Source of the DNA: Bauldia sp963759235
Lineage (GTDB): Bacteria; Pseudomonadota; Alphaproteobacteria; Rhizobiales; Kaistiaceae
NCBI GenBank assembly: GCA_963759235.1
Contig: CAVWYO010000005.1
Location: forward strand, 620,001-684,000
DNA: 64,000 nt
Direction of reading: 5' to 3'
The notes below the pieces were generated by a model. It saw nothing but the letters and a program-made list of their open reading frames with translations, was not told where the DNA came from and did no database searches. Positions 1 through 8,530 of the stretch are shown here, one piece after another. Within the stretch, counting starts at the first letter, position 1. Each line of letters opens with the position of its first letter. The position numbers and the translations under genes are program-made.

Positions 1-1
1 C

Positions 2-412
2 GGTGACGGCCGACGTATCGGCAACTACGTCTACATCGACGACGTCGTGCGGGGTCACCTTCTTGCCATGGAGAAAGGGCGGGCCGGAGAGGCCTATATC
101 CTCGGGGGCGACAACGTCTCTTATCAGGCGTTTTTCGATCAATTGGCCGAGGTTGTCGGCATGCGCCATCGCCTCTTTCCTGTCCCGGTTCCGATCCTGA
201 CCGCCTTCGCCTGGACCGAATTGAAGCGGGCGGAATGGTTTGGGCGAAAGCCGCTGATCACGCCGGCCTGGGTGCGGCGCTACGCCCATGACTGGGTCAA
301 TTCCAGCGCCAAGGCGGAGCGGGAGTTCGGCTATGTCCACCGGCCGTTGAAGGAGGGGCTCGCCAGTACCGTAGCATGGCTCGCGGAGGTCGGTCCTTTC
401 GGCGGCGCTTGA
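2..412 (+). CDS. NAD-dependent epimerase/dehydratase, C-terminal part
   Basis: This gene is cut by the left edge of the window; the frame is open from base 2 to a TGA at 410-412. The visible part begins with GNYVYIDDVV, the typical block that follows the catalytic core in extended short-chain dehydrogenase/epimerases. It continues with AYILGGDNVSY and a C-terminal helical substrate-binding region, as in NAD-dependent sugar epimerases and dihydroflavonol-reductase-like proteins. The N-terminal Rossmann GxxGxxG motif and the YxxxK catalytic pair must lie outside the window, so substrate and exact family cannot be given. It converges with kdsA, with an inverted repeat between them. Confidence 0.75.
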   Translation, partial: GDGRRIGNYVYIDDVVRGHLLAMEKGRAGEAYILGGDNVSYQAFFDQLAEVVGMRHRLFPVPVPILTAFAWTELKRAEWFGRKPLITPAWVRRYAHDWVNSSAKAEREFGYVHRPLKEGLASTVAWLAEVGPFGGA

Positions 413-532
413 CGCTGGTCTCGATCTCCACCGGCCTGGGGTGCGGAATTCGTCAATATCGGCAAAAAAGGGCACATCAATGCCAATTCCGCGCTGGGGG
501 AATGGCCTGAGGGACTGGCGATCCTCCGGAGG

Positions 533-568
533 CTGAAGGGCTGACCTTTCCAGAGCCCAGCCCTTCAG
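533..568. terminator. 11-bp inverted repeat between convergent genes, probable bidirectional terminator
   Basis: CTGAAGGGCTG at 533-543 pairs perfectly with CAGCCCTTCAG at 558-568 around a 14-nt loop. It sits between the end of the epimerase gene and the end of kdsA, and its right arm contains the kdsA stop codon (565-567). There is no clear T-tract, so termination is inferred from stem strength and from its place between convergent genes. Confidence 0.45.
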
Positions 569-1398
569 GAACCCTTCGTAACCCGGTCGAGCGCCATCAG
601 CGTTTCCAGAAGGGCCGGCAGTTGATCGATCGGCACCATATTGGGGCCGTCGGATGGGGCATTGTCGGGATCCTGATGGGTCTCGATGAATACGCCGGCG
701 ACGCCGACCGCCACGGCGGCGCGCGCCAGCACCGGCACCATCCGCCGGTCGCCGCCGGTGGAGGCCCCCTGCCCGCCCGGCTGCTGCACCGAATGGGTGG
801 CGTCGAAAATCACCGGGGCGCCCATCTCGGCCATGATCGGCAACGCCCGCATGTCGGAAACCAGCGTGTTGTAGCCGAAGCTCGCGCCGCGCTCGGTGAG
901 GAGAACGTCGGGGTTGCCGCTGTCGACGATCTTGGCGAGCACGTTCTTCATGTCCCAGGGGGCGAGGAACTGGCCCTTCTTGACGTTGACCGGCTTGCCG
1001 GTCCTTGCCGCCGCGATCAGCAGATCGGTTTGCCGGCAAAGGAACGCCGGTATCTGCAGCACGTCGACGCACTCGGCGACCGCCGCGCACTGCTCGCGCT
1101 CGTGCACGTCGGTGAGGATCGGCACGCCCAGCTCTGTTCGCAGCTCGGCGAAGATCGGCAGCGCCTCATCGAGCCCGACACCACGCTTGCCGGCGAGGCT
1201 GGTGCGGTTCGCCTTGTCGAAGGATGTCTTATACACGAAGCCGATGCCGAGCCCGGCCGCCATCTCTTTGAGGCGGCCCGCCATGTCGAAGGCGTGGTCA
1301 CGTGATTCGAGCTGGCACGGGCCGGCGATCAGGGCGAGCGGCAGATCGTTGCCGAAGGTGGCGTTGCCGACCGAAACGTGGGCGTGGGGCTCTCTCAT
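565..1398 (-). CDS. kdsA: 3-deoxy-8-phosphooctulonate synthase (KDO-8-P synthase)
   Basis: KdsA condenses phosphoenolpyruvate with arabinose-5-phosphate to give KDO-8-phosphate, the committed step to the lipopolysaccharide inner-core sugar KDO. The 277-residue product has the usual family length. It shows LIAGPCQLES near the N-terminus, TDVHERE in the middle, LLTERGASFGYN and the C-terminal FDATHSVQQPGG loop. The cysteine in AGPC is the metal ligand of the metal-dependent class of KDO-8-P synthases; the E. coli enzyme lacks it. The enzyme is cytoplasmic. In related bacteria kdsA usually sits next to pyrG and eno; here about 16.7 kb of accessory genes separates it from pyrG. Confidence 0.96.
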   Translation of the reverse strand: MREPHAHVSVGNATFGNDLPLALIAGPCQLESRDHAFDMAGRLKEMAAGLGIGFVYKTSFDKANRTSLAGKRGVGLDEALPIFAELRTELGVPILTDVHEREQCAAVAECVDVLQIPAFLCRQTDLLIAAARTGKPVNVKKGQFLAPWDMKNVLAKIVDSGNPDVLLTERGASFGYNTLVSDMRALPIMAEMGAPVIFDATHSVQQPGGQGASTGGDRRMVPVLARAAVAVGVAGVFIETHQDPDNAPSDGPNMVPIDQLPALLETLMALDRVTKGS

Positions 1399-1556
1399 GG
1401 CGCCGGGATCATAAGGATCGTAATGGAAAGGGAAAGGGTCGGCAGTCTTCCGCAGCCCGATGAGCCGCCGAGTGCTTGCCTATGGCAACTCCGGCTTGTA
1501 TTGCCTGCTCGCACCTTACGGAGATCACGGGCACTCCGGTTCAACACGGGAAGCAC

Positions 1557-2420
1557 ATGAACAAACTCCCGGTCTTCCAGACGATCGGCCATGCCTACCG
1601 CTTCGCCCGCCGCGAGGTATGGACGATCATTCGCCTTGCGTGGTTTCCGATACTGGTCGTGTCCATCGTCCAATACGGGGCAGCATACGCGCTGATCGAC
1701 GCGATCATGGCCTCGGGCGGCGCGACGAGCCCTGCTTCCGTCGCCGTTTCGAGTCTTCTCACCTACGCCGTTTCCGTTATCGGTGGTTCGATGGTGGCCG
1801 TCGCCCTGCACCGCGTCATTCTCTTCGGAGACCGAAAGCCGGGCACCTACATCCTGTTCTCCTTCGGGCGGGCCGAAAGGCTGTTCATGGCCTTCAGCGT
1901 CATCGTCCTGATCGCGGGTTTCGTGGCGGTGATCGCCATCGGGATCGTGGCCGGCGTGACGGGTTCGCCGAGGGGCCTGTTGCTGATACTCGTCGTCGTC
2001 GTCTTCGGATTCCTCGCCTATCTCAGCGTTCGGTTGACACCGCTCTACCCTGTCATGGTGGTCGACGGCCGCCTGGATTTCCAGCAAAGTTTCGATCTGT
2101 CGCGCGGCAATTTCTGGCGATTGTTCGGGGTTCTCTTCATCGGGCTGATTGGTGCCGGCGTAGCGTTGGCCATCGCAAGGGGTCTGCTTTCCATCGTGGC
2201 AAATCGGGTCGTGGGGCAATCAGGGACCGGTACACCGGTCTCGCTGCAGGCGGCCGGAGAAGCACTCCAATCGATGCTGCCGTTCCAAACCGGCCTGGCG
2301 TTCGTCTCGTCCATCGTCCTGGTCGGACTGGGTGTCCCGCTGATTTGCTATTCCTACAAGGCGCTGCGAAATCTCGGTCCCGACGACCTGCTTCCCCTCC
2401 CGGGTCATGCCGCCGGCTAG
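1557..2420 (+). CDS. hypothetical multi-pass membrane protein
   Basis: The 287-residue product begins MNKLPVFQTIGHAY and is mostly hydrophobic, with about six predicted membrane segments separated by short loops (for example IIRLAWFPILVV, LLLILVVVVFGFLAYL and ALAIARGLL). I do not recognise a catalytic motif. It resembles the broad group of alphaproteobacterial integral membrane proteins of unknown function with an N-terminal amphipathic stretch and a FDLSRGNFWRLF-type motif. The ATG at 1557 is preferred over an upstream in-frame ATG at 1476 because the preceding residues look non-coding and overlap the kdsA promoter region. It converges with the VOC gene. Confidence 0.65.
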   Translation: MNKLPVFQTIGHAYRFARREVWTIIRLAWFPILVVSIVQYGAAYALIDAIMASGGATSPASVAVSSLLTYAVSVIGGSMVAVALHRVILFGDRKPGTYILFSFGRAERLFMAFSVIVLIAGFVAVIAIGIVAGVTGSPRGLLLILVVVVFGFLAYLSVRLTPLYPVMVVDGRLDFQQSFDLSRGNFWRLFGVLFIGLIGAGVALAIARGLLSIVANRVVGQSGTGTPVSLQAAGEALQSMLPFQTGLAFVSSIVLVGLGVPLICYSYKALRNLGPDDLLPLPGHAAG

Positions 2421-2435
2421 CTGCGGTTCGCCGCC

Positions 2436-3305
2436 TTAGGTGGTCTCGCCCGAGAACGCGAGGGCCACGCCGCACGCCGCCTCGCTCGGGACCACCAGAC
2501 GGCCGAGCAATTCCCGAAAGTCGACGGCGTTCGCCTCCAGGATGGCGCGCGTCACGTCGAGATCGGCGACCGCAACCCGCATCGCCACAAACCGCGGCTT
2601 CGTAGCGGCCTCAATGACCTCGCCGAAGAAACCGCGCACCGCTACCGGCGTCAGGATCTCGATCTTGCCGGCGCCGGTGCTAAGCGTGATACCGAAACTG
2701 TCGGCGCGCATGTCGTGCTGGCCGGTGAGATAGTAGAAAAACTCGTGATAGTCGGCCGGATCGCGCGCCACCATCACAACCGCCTCGACCCGCAGCGCTC
2801 CGTTGGCGTGTCGCTGATATGCAGGCCGCCAGAAGTTCTCCGGCCGTTCGTGGTGGCAGGTGAAGAACCCGGCCTCCGGCATCCGCGCGTCGCTGGTGAA
2901 GGTGAGCGCGAAGGCGAGTTCGTTCTCCGTTCCGTCCGGCGCCCGCGCCCGGCGCTCGAAACGAAACGGCGCATAGACCGGTAGACCGCGAGCGTCGAAA
3001 TCGGCGCGGTCGGCGGCCGGATCGGCGCTTTTCAGCGCCAGCATCGACAGCCCTTCCCGCTTCCTCAGAAAATCGCGATTGAACGCACCGAACGAGAAAG
3101 TCCCTTCGCTCGCCTCCGGTATGGCGGCGGGATCGGCGACGGCAAGCAACTCAAGGAAGCCGCCATCGAGCTGTACGAGCGAATTCGCCGTTCCGAACGG
3201 GTGATGCGCTACCGGCGTCAGCGTGAAGCCCAGCCGGGCATAGGCGATCTGCGCCGCGGCGAGATCGTGGACGGCAATGACGAGATGATCGATTCCCCGC
3301 GGCAT
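2436..3305 (-). CDS. VOC family (glyoxalase-like) protein
   Basis: The 289-residue product starts MPRGIDHLVIAVHDL, the first beta-strand and metal-ligand His region of the vicinal-oxygen-chelate fold. It continues with YARLGFTLTPVAHHPFGTAN and LDGGFLELLAV, the pattern of the Glyoxalase_3-like group. A second VOC-like module follows from about residue 150 (AVVMVARDPADYHEFFYYL, then KIEILTP). Such proteins are metal-dependent dioxygenases, lyases or binding proteins; the substrate cannot be deduced here. The start at 3305 is chosen because the conserved fold begins immediately after it; an upstream in-frame ATG at 3347 would add an unconserved leader. Confidence 0.75.
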   Translation of the reverse strand: MPRGIDHLVIAVHDLAAAQIAYARLGFTLTPVAHHPFGTANSLVQLDGGFLELLAVADPAAIPEASEGTFSFGAFNRDFLRKREGLSMLALKSADPAADRADFDARGLPVYAPFRFERRARAPDGTENELAFALTFTSDARMPEAGFFTCHHERPENFWRPAYQRHANGALRVEAVVMVARDPADYHEFFYYLTGQHDMRADSFGITLSTGAGKIEILTPVAVRGFFGEVIEAATKPRFVAMRVAVADLDVTRAILEANAVDFRELLGRLVVPSEAACGVALAFSGETT

Positions 3306-3417
3306 GGCCCACCGATCCCGGCTCCCGAATCGCCGTGAGCATGCCACAGCCGCGACACCGGCAAGAAAGCCCAGTCGTGCAGCGAAGTTCCGGTGCCGCC
3401 GGCGCGCAACCGCAAAT

Positions 3418-6384
3418 CTAAACGATCAAGAAATCCAAGTGAGAAAAACTGTGGTCCCATTGACCGGAGATAATGGCGATAACCTTGGCTTGGCCATGCT
3501 TGCTGCCATTCGAGTCGTATATGAGTTCATCATTCTTGTCATTGAATACAAGATAGTCATTCTGATCGTGAGCCTTCGTCCCTTCGTAGAAAAAGGCGCT
3601 CTTGACATACCCCTCGCTGCCGAGCTTCGGGAAAAACGCATTGTCGAGGACGATCGTGTCGTCTGCGATGTTGAAATCGTGCACGACGTCACGGTTTTCG
3701 GCGCTCCTGTAGATCCTGGTGTCGAAGATGAAGTTGTCCGATCCGGCACCGCCGTAGAGGTCGTCGTTTCCCTTCCTGCCGTCGATGTTGTCGTTGCCCG
3801 AATTGCCGACAAGGGTGTTTGCGAATTTGTTGCCGGTCGCATCGATGTCGGCGTTGCCGGTCAGGGTGAGGTTCTCGATCGCCCCCTTGGCATGGCTGTG
3901 GTCGGAGAGGCGGAAGCTGATCGAGGACCGCACCTCGTCGGTGCCGCCGCTGCCGGCGACGCTCTCGTCGATCACGTCGCCGGCATTGTCGACGACGTAG
4001 ATGTCGTTGCCGGCGCCGCCGCGCATGACGTCGGAGCCGCCGCCACCGTCCAGCGTATTGTCGCCACCGTTTCCGGTGATGATGTTGGCGACACCGTTGC
4101 CGGTGCCGTTGATGTTGGCTTCACCGGTCAGGATGAGATTCTCGATCGTCCCCTTGGCGTGGGCGCCGTCCGCAAGGCTGAAGCTGATCGACGACCGCAC
4201 CTCGTCGGTGCCGCCGCTGCCGGAGATGCTTTCGTCGACCACGTCGCCGGGATTGTCGACGATGTAGATGTCGTCACCGGCCCCGCCGCGCATGGTGTCG
4301 GCGCCGCCGCCGCCGTCGAGCGTGTCACCGCCGCCGCCGCCGTCGAGGATGTTGCTGGCACCGTTGCCGGTAATGATGTTGGCGACACCGTTGCCGGTGC
4401 CGTCGATGGCGGCGCTGCCGGTCAGGGTAAGGTTTTCGATCGTTCCCTTGGCGTGGGCGCCGTCCGCGAGGCTGAAACTGATCGAAGACCGCACCTCGTC
4501 GGTGCCGCCGCTGCCGGAGATGCTTTCGTCGACCACGTCGCCGGGGTTGTCGACGACATAGATGTCGTTGCCGGCGCCGCCACGCATGGTGTCGGCGCCA
4601 CCCCCGCCATCAAGCGTGTCGTCGCCGCGCATGCCCATCAGCACGTTCGCAGAGCTGTTGCCAATCAGCGTGTCGTTGCCGTCGCCGGTGATCGCGTTCT
4701 CGATGGTCGTGCCGGGGGCGATGGTGAAGAGCGTGGTGCCATCGCGGCTCGACTGCGCCCCGGCATTCAGGTTGATCACAAGGTCGCCGGTCATGGCGGC
4801 GGCCTCTATCCAGTCGGTGCCGCCATTCGTGTCGGCGAGCGTGCCGCGTGCCGCGTCGATCGCCACCAACGCCGGAAACTCATCGGTATAGTGATAGACG
4901 TCGTCCGCCGAGGTCGAGGTGCCATAGGCTTTCAGCTGAACGGTGTTGAGTAGCCCGGAATCGTATTGTGCCGCATCGGTGATGCGGAGGGTCCACGTGC
5001 CCGCCGCGAGCTCGCCCCGCAAGTCGTCGATGCCGAAGGTCCAGGTCAGGCCGGCGTCCGCCGTCGAACCGTCTCCGCTGCGGCCGTCATAGAGCTCAAC
5101 CTGGGTTCCGTCGGGCGAAATCAGAAAGATGCGAAGATCGGTGAAGTAGGAATGAGTGATCTTCAGGGTGAGGTCGATATGTTCAATCGACAGGTCTCCG
5201 CTCACCGTGAAGCTGTAATTGGTGGTCGACAGGTCCGGAAGCGTGGTGTTCGCCGCCAGCGTGCCCGTGTCGACGGATTGCTCGTTGGCGGATGTCTGGG
5301 CGGCCGGATAGATGTACTGCCAGGCCTCGGCCATGCGCACGGCATTGTAGGCGTTCAGCATGCCGTAGCCGTAGTCCTCGCTGAAATGCATGCCGCCGCC
5401 GTTCCAGTTTGCGGCGCCATTGAACTGCCACGCGAAATTCTCGTTGGTGCCCGGCCCTGCTCCATAGGCGCTGCCGGTATGCGTGGACGAGGCGGCGAGG
5501 ATGTTCTGGACGTCGCGCCAACCGAGTGTTGGGTTGGCTTCGAGCATCAAGGCGACGACGCCGGTGACAATCGGCGTAGCCGCCGAAGTGCCGTTGAAGG
5601 TGGTCGTGTAGTCGCCCGAACTGTACCCCGGGGAGCCCGAACGGTCCGTGGTGACGATGCTTCCGGGGACGCTACTTCCCGGCGCGGTCAACAGGATCGA
5701 AGCGCCATAGTTGGAATAGGACGATGCAAAACCGCTTTGAAGCGCGGCGGCGACCGTCACCGTAAAGCGCGATGCGTTGATGCCGTCGCCGTTGGCATCG
5801 AGATTGTCGTTGCCCGCGGCCTGAACGATCACGGTACCCAGTCCGCCGCGCCCGCCAGCGGAGGCGGTGCCATACGCGTCAACCAGCGCCTGGGTGAACG
5901 ACCCGGGTAAATCAGGGCTCTGATCGTCATAGAAGCCAGGTGTCGAGCCCCAGCTGTTGTTGGTGACGTCGAAATTCGCCATCTGCAGGACGGCGTCGAT
6001 GAAGGGGCTGAAATCCTTCGCGTTGACGTAGATAGGGGTAGTGGAATCGAAGATGTTGACGCCGGTGATCGAAGCGCCGAAGGCGCCGCCGATCACGCCG
6101 AGATTGTTGTTGCCGACGGCGGCAATCAGGCCGGCGACCGAGGTTCCATGGCTCTGGCTGACCGAGCTGGAATCGTCCGGACCACCGCTATAGGTGACCC
6201 CACCGACAACCACATGGCGCGTGGCATCGTAGTTTGCGGCGAGATCCGGGTGGTTGAAGTCGACCCCGCTGTCGTAGATGCCGACATGCACCCCGGCGCC
6301 GTTGAACTCGTCCCAAACGGTCTCGATGTCGCCGATCAGCGAATAGAACCATTGGCTCGAAAAAAGCGGATCGTTCGGCGTCAT
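3418..6384 (-). CDS. secreted RTX subtilisin-like serine protease (S8/kexin type with P domain)
   Basis: This 988-residue protein has three parts. Residues 1-350 form a subtilase with the catalytic triad visible as Asp38 (GIYDSGVDFNHPDL), His79 (SHGTSVAGL) and Ser267 (FNGTSAATP), plus the oxyanion Asn192 (AAGND). Residues about 375-490 form a proprotein-convertase P domain (LRIFLISPDGTQVELYDGRS). The rest holds RTX calcium-binding blocks (DTLDGGGGADTMRGGAGND) and a C-terminal tail ending in hydrophobic residues. There is no N-terminal signal peptide, so export by a type I secretion system through the C-terminal signal is expected. No transporter genes lie nearby. Calcium-dependent folding outside the cell is inferred from the RTX repeats. 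Confidence 0.93.
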   Translation of the reverse strand: MTPNDPLFSSQWFYSLIGDIETVWDEFNGAGVHVGIYDSGVDFNHPDLAANYDATRHVVVGGVTYSGGPDDSSSVSQSHGTSVAGLIAAVGNNNLGVIGGAFGASITGVNIFDSTTPIYVNAKDFSPFIDAVLQMANFDVTNNSWGSTPGFYDDQSPDLPGSFTQALVDAYGTASAGGRGGLGTVIVQAAGNDNLDANGDGINASRFTVTVAAALQSGFASSYSNYGASILLTAPGSSVPGSIVTTDRSGSPGYSSGDYTTTFNGTSAATPIVTGVVALMLEANPTLGWRDVQNILAASSTHTGSAYGAGPGTNENFAWQFNGAANWNGGGMHFSEDYGYGMLNAYNAVRMAEAWQYIYPAAQTSANEQSVDTGTLAANTTLPDLSTTNYSFTVSGDLSIEHIDLTLKITHSYFTDLRIFLISPDGTQVELYDGRSGDGSTADAGLTWTFGIDDLRGELAAGTWTLRITDAAQYDSGLLNTVQLKAYGTSTSADDVYHYTDEFPALVAIDAARGTLADTNGGTDWIEAAAMTGDLVINLNAGAQSSRDGTTLFTIAPGTTIENAITGDGNDTLIGNSSANVLMGMRGDDTLDGGGGADTMRGGAGNDIYVVDNPGDVVDESISGSGGTDEVRSSISFSLADGAHAKGTIENLTLTGSAAIDGTGNGVANIITGNGASNILDGGGGGDTLDGGGGADTMRGGAGDDIYIVDNPGDVVDESISGSGGTDEVRSSISFSLADGAHAKGTIENLILTGEANINGTGNGVANIITGNGGDNTLDGGGGSDVMRGGAGNDIYVVDNAGDVIDESVAGSGGTDEVRSSISFRLSDHSHAKGAIENLTLTGNADIDATGNKFANTLVGNSGNDNIDGRKGNDDLYGGAGSDNFIFDTRIYRSAENRDVVHDFNIADDTIVLDNAFFPKLGSEGYVKSAFFYEGTKAHDQNDYLVFNDKNDELIYDSNGSKHGQAKVIAIISGQWDHSFSHLDFLIV
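3900..4640 (-). repeat. three tandem long coding repeats in the RTX region
   Basis: The RTX part of the protease contains three near-identical DNA units. The equivalent point (start of ggtgccgcc) lies at 4501, 4207 and 3940, giving periods of 294 and 267 bp. Each unit encodes an RTX block, then YVVDNPGDVVDES, GGTDEVRSSISFSL and a GTGNGVANIITGN linker. The 27-bp difference equals one extra nine-residue RTX turn in the first interval. These are coding repeats, not a CRISPR array. Confidence 0.85.
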
Positions 6385-6660
6385 CGGGCCGAAGCTACCA
6401 TGTTCGTTCTTGCCGGCCTCTCACTCCGGTGTCGCGGCCGGACCGCGCATATGGCTACGCGAAAACGCCGAAATCCGGGCGAACGCGCCGGGCCGGGTAA
6501 TGGACCGTTAGGCACGTTGCGAGACGTGTTCGGCGATACCGGCGGCTCCCCGAGACATACCAAGTCCCGGCGATATGCTGAGCGGTAGGGGACTTTCCGA
6601 TTTCTCAGTAGCGCTGAAAGCCGTAATGTCATGGCCGTTCCCGGCCGCAGGAGGACACCG

Positions 6661-7758
6661 ATGGGTACGCCGCCCGGCACCGACCTGCACGGACTCGTCA
6701 GCGTTGCGCGGGGAGCGGGAAGCGCCGGGCTCCCGCCCATCGAGCGCCGGTACCACGACGCTGTCGATCTTGCGAGCGGCAGAATCGACACGACTGCCGC
6801 TCCTCGCCCGCTTACGGCGGCGCAGCGGACAGAGCGGCTCGCCCATCTCGGCTTCGAAGCCGCCCCTTCGGTCTTCGACATACCGATGTACCGCCTTACT
6901 CCCCAAACGCCCTACCAGTCGGCACCGGAGGCTTGGCTCGACGCATTCGACGGCACCTACAGCACGGGGCCGGGCGTCGACCAGATCTGGTGGCGGCTGC
7001 CTGCGAGCTTCCAGACGGAATTCATGGCCGGCTGCAATTTCACGTTCCGTCACCTGCCGGCCGGGCCGTCGGTCCTCAGCCTCGAGTTCGAGGCCTGGCC
7101 GTACCAGGGCCTGACCGGAACGGTGGTCGTCGATATCGGCGCCCAGCGGACGGAGTTCCCGATCGACGCGGCCGTTGCGCGGACCGTCGACATCGGGTTC
7201 GCCCATGATGGCGCGGACTCACTGATAACCATGGTCTTCTTCCGGCCAGGGCTCATAGACTTCGTGTTCCACTCGGTATCGCTAGGGAGGACAGTCATGC
7301 CAGGCAGCATCAGTCCGTGGCCAGTGGTCAAGACCGGCTCCAACGAGCACCCCGTAAAGACGCTGCAATATCTCTTGCGGGCGCGCGGGCGTAGAGTCGC
7401 GGTTGACGGCGTGTTCGGTCCGAATACCGAAGCCGCGGTGAAGGCGTTCCAGACGAGCCGCGGGCTGGCGGCCGACGGCATCGTCGGTCCCATCACGTGG
7501 GCGGCCCTCGTCGTGCAGGTCAAGCAGGGAAGCCAGGGCGACGCGGTGAAGGGCGTGCAGGAGGAATTCCAGTTCCGTAACCTGTCCGGCGATCCGAGCA
7601 ACGGACCGCAGGTCGACGGGGACTTCGGGCCGGTGACGGACGCTTCGGTGCGCGGTTTCCAGCAGGCGCTCTCCCTCGACATCCCGTCGGTGCAGGTGGA
7701 CGGAATTGTCGGTCCGGTGACCTGGCAGGCCCTGGTCAGCGGGATGCTGTCTTTCTAG
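6661..7758 (+). CDS. protein with unknown N-terminal domain and two peptidoglycan-binding domains
   Basis: The 365-residue product has about 215 N-terminal residues of unrecognised sequence (WWRLPASFQTEF, NFTFRHLP, VFFRPGLIDFVFHSVSLGR) that look beta-rich. Two PG_binding_1 modules follow. The first carries VKTLQYLLRARG and VDGVFGPNTEAAVKAFQ with DGIVGPITW; the second carries VDGDFGPVTD and DGIVGPVTW. No hydrolase domain and no signal peptide are visible, so it is not a standard cell-wall hydrolase. The ATG at 6661 is preferred because a strong AGGAGG lies at 6649-6654. A second gene with the same modules lies at 8531-8995 on the other strand. Function is unknown; binding of peptidoglycan or a similar polymer is the family expectation. 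Confidence 0.8.
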   Translation: MGTPPGTDLHGLVSVARGAGSAGLPPIERRYHDAVDLASGRIDTTAAPRPLTAAQRTERLAHLGFEAAPSVFDIPMYRLTPQTPYQSAPEAWLDAFDGTYSTGPGVDQIWWRLPASFQTEFMAGCNFTFRHLPAGPSVLSLEFEAWPYQGLTGTVVVDIGAQRTEFPIDAAVARTVDIGFAHDGADSLITMVFFRPGLIDFVFHSVSLGRTVMPGSISPWPVVKTGSNEHPVKTLQYLLRARGRRVAVDGVFGPNTEAAVKAFQTSRGLAADGIVGPITWAALVVQVKQGSQGDAVKGVQEEFQFRNLSGDPSNGPQVDGDFGPVTDASVRGFQQALSLDIPSVQVDGIVGPVTWQALVSGMLSF

Positions 7759-7838
7759 TGGAGCGAATTTGCCATTTGAGTAAGATGTAGCCGTAGTATC
7801 TGGTAATGCGGCTTCGAAGAGATTTCCGGGAGATAACA

Positions 7839-8336
7839 ATGCTGGCGAGATCGGTGAACAGGCTCTCCTCGATGATCTTTTTGGCTGTTGTTGCGGCTTG
7901 GGCAATGCCGTCCTCAGCGCTGGCGGAGTGCGCGCCGTTTGAGGTGACAACGGTAGGGCAGTCACGCGAGGCAGAATTGATTGACTTCAACAACGACGGC
8001 CCATCTAAAGGCGACCATCACATTGGAAAGCAGGGTCTCGCCAACAAGAATGGCGAAAAAATCGGAGAACTTCGCTGGGTTTCGACCAGACTTGATGAAG
8101 ACACCGCAAGCGTCGCCGAAACGATGCGGCTGCTCGACGGCGACATTTTCTTGGTTCGCATAGTGACCGGTATTGGCGGCTCGCCGAACGTGGACAGGAG
8201 CGAAGTCCAATTCGACGATGGCAGTTCCGCAATTATTGGTGGGACCGGTGCATATGAGAATGCCCACGGCGGTGGCACGCCGACCTTGTTAAAAGACGGC
8301 GACCTAAACTACGTGGTGAACGTACACTGCGATTGA
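7839..8336 (+). CDS. secreted AOC/dirigent-like barrel protein, function unknown
   Basis: The 165-residue product has a clear signal peptide: a basic start (MLARSVNR), a hydrophobic core (MIFLAVVAAWAM) and an AxA cleavage site (SSALA-EC). The mature part contains IGGTGAYENAHGGGT, which resembles the GGTG-Y-A-G motif of allene-oxide-cyclase-like and dirigent-type beta-barrels. An earlier acidic block (LIDFNNDGPSKGDHH) precedes it. Two cysteines at the two ends of the mature chain may pair. The start at 7839 follows a purine-rich GGGAGAT; an upstream ATG at 7806 would spoil the signal peptide. Base composition is less GC-rich than the neighbours. The assignment rests on a short motif only. Confidence 0.6.
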   Translation: MLARSVNRLSSMIFLAVVAAWAMPSSALAECAPFEVTTVGQSREAELIDFNNDGPSKGDHHIGKQGLANKNGEKIGELRWVSTRLDEDTASVAETMRLLDGDIFLVRIVTGIGGSPNVDRSEVQFDDGSSAIIGGTGAYENAHGGGTPTLLKDGDLNYVVNVHCD

Positions 8337-8530
8337 AGCCTTTCAATAATTCTTCAGTACATCCGGCGCTTGGCGGTTAAGCAGGAGGGAGAAGTTGTAT
8401 CCGGCGTAAAGGCGCTATATGGCCCTAATGCTATGTTGTTGAGGGCATCCACGTTGAGTACCGGCCGGGCGTGCTCGGGCGGATGCCACAGGGGGCTAAC
8501 AAATGTTGGACTCGGACCACTAGCCGGCGG

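Noticed and set aside
3900..4640. Regularly spaced repeats that could suggest a CRISPR array
   Set aside because: Period is 267-294 bp and the repeats keep reading frame and encode RTX calcium-binding blocks.
3304..4953. 549-residue plus-strand frame opposite the RTX protease
   Set aside because: Its apparent repeats simply mirror the RTX coding repeats on the other strand; it has no ribosome-binding site or motif.
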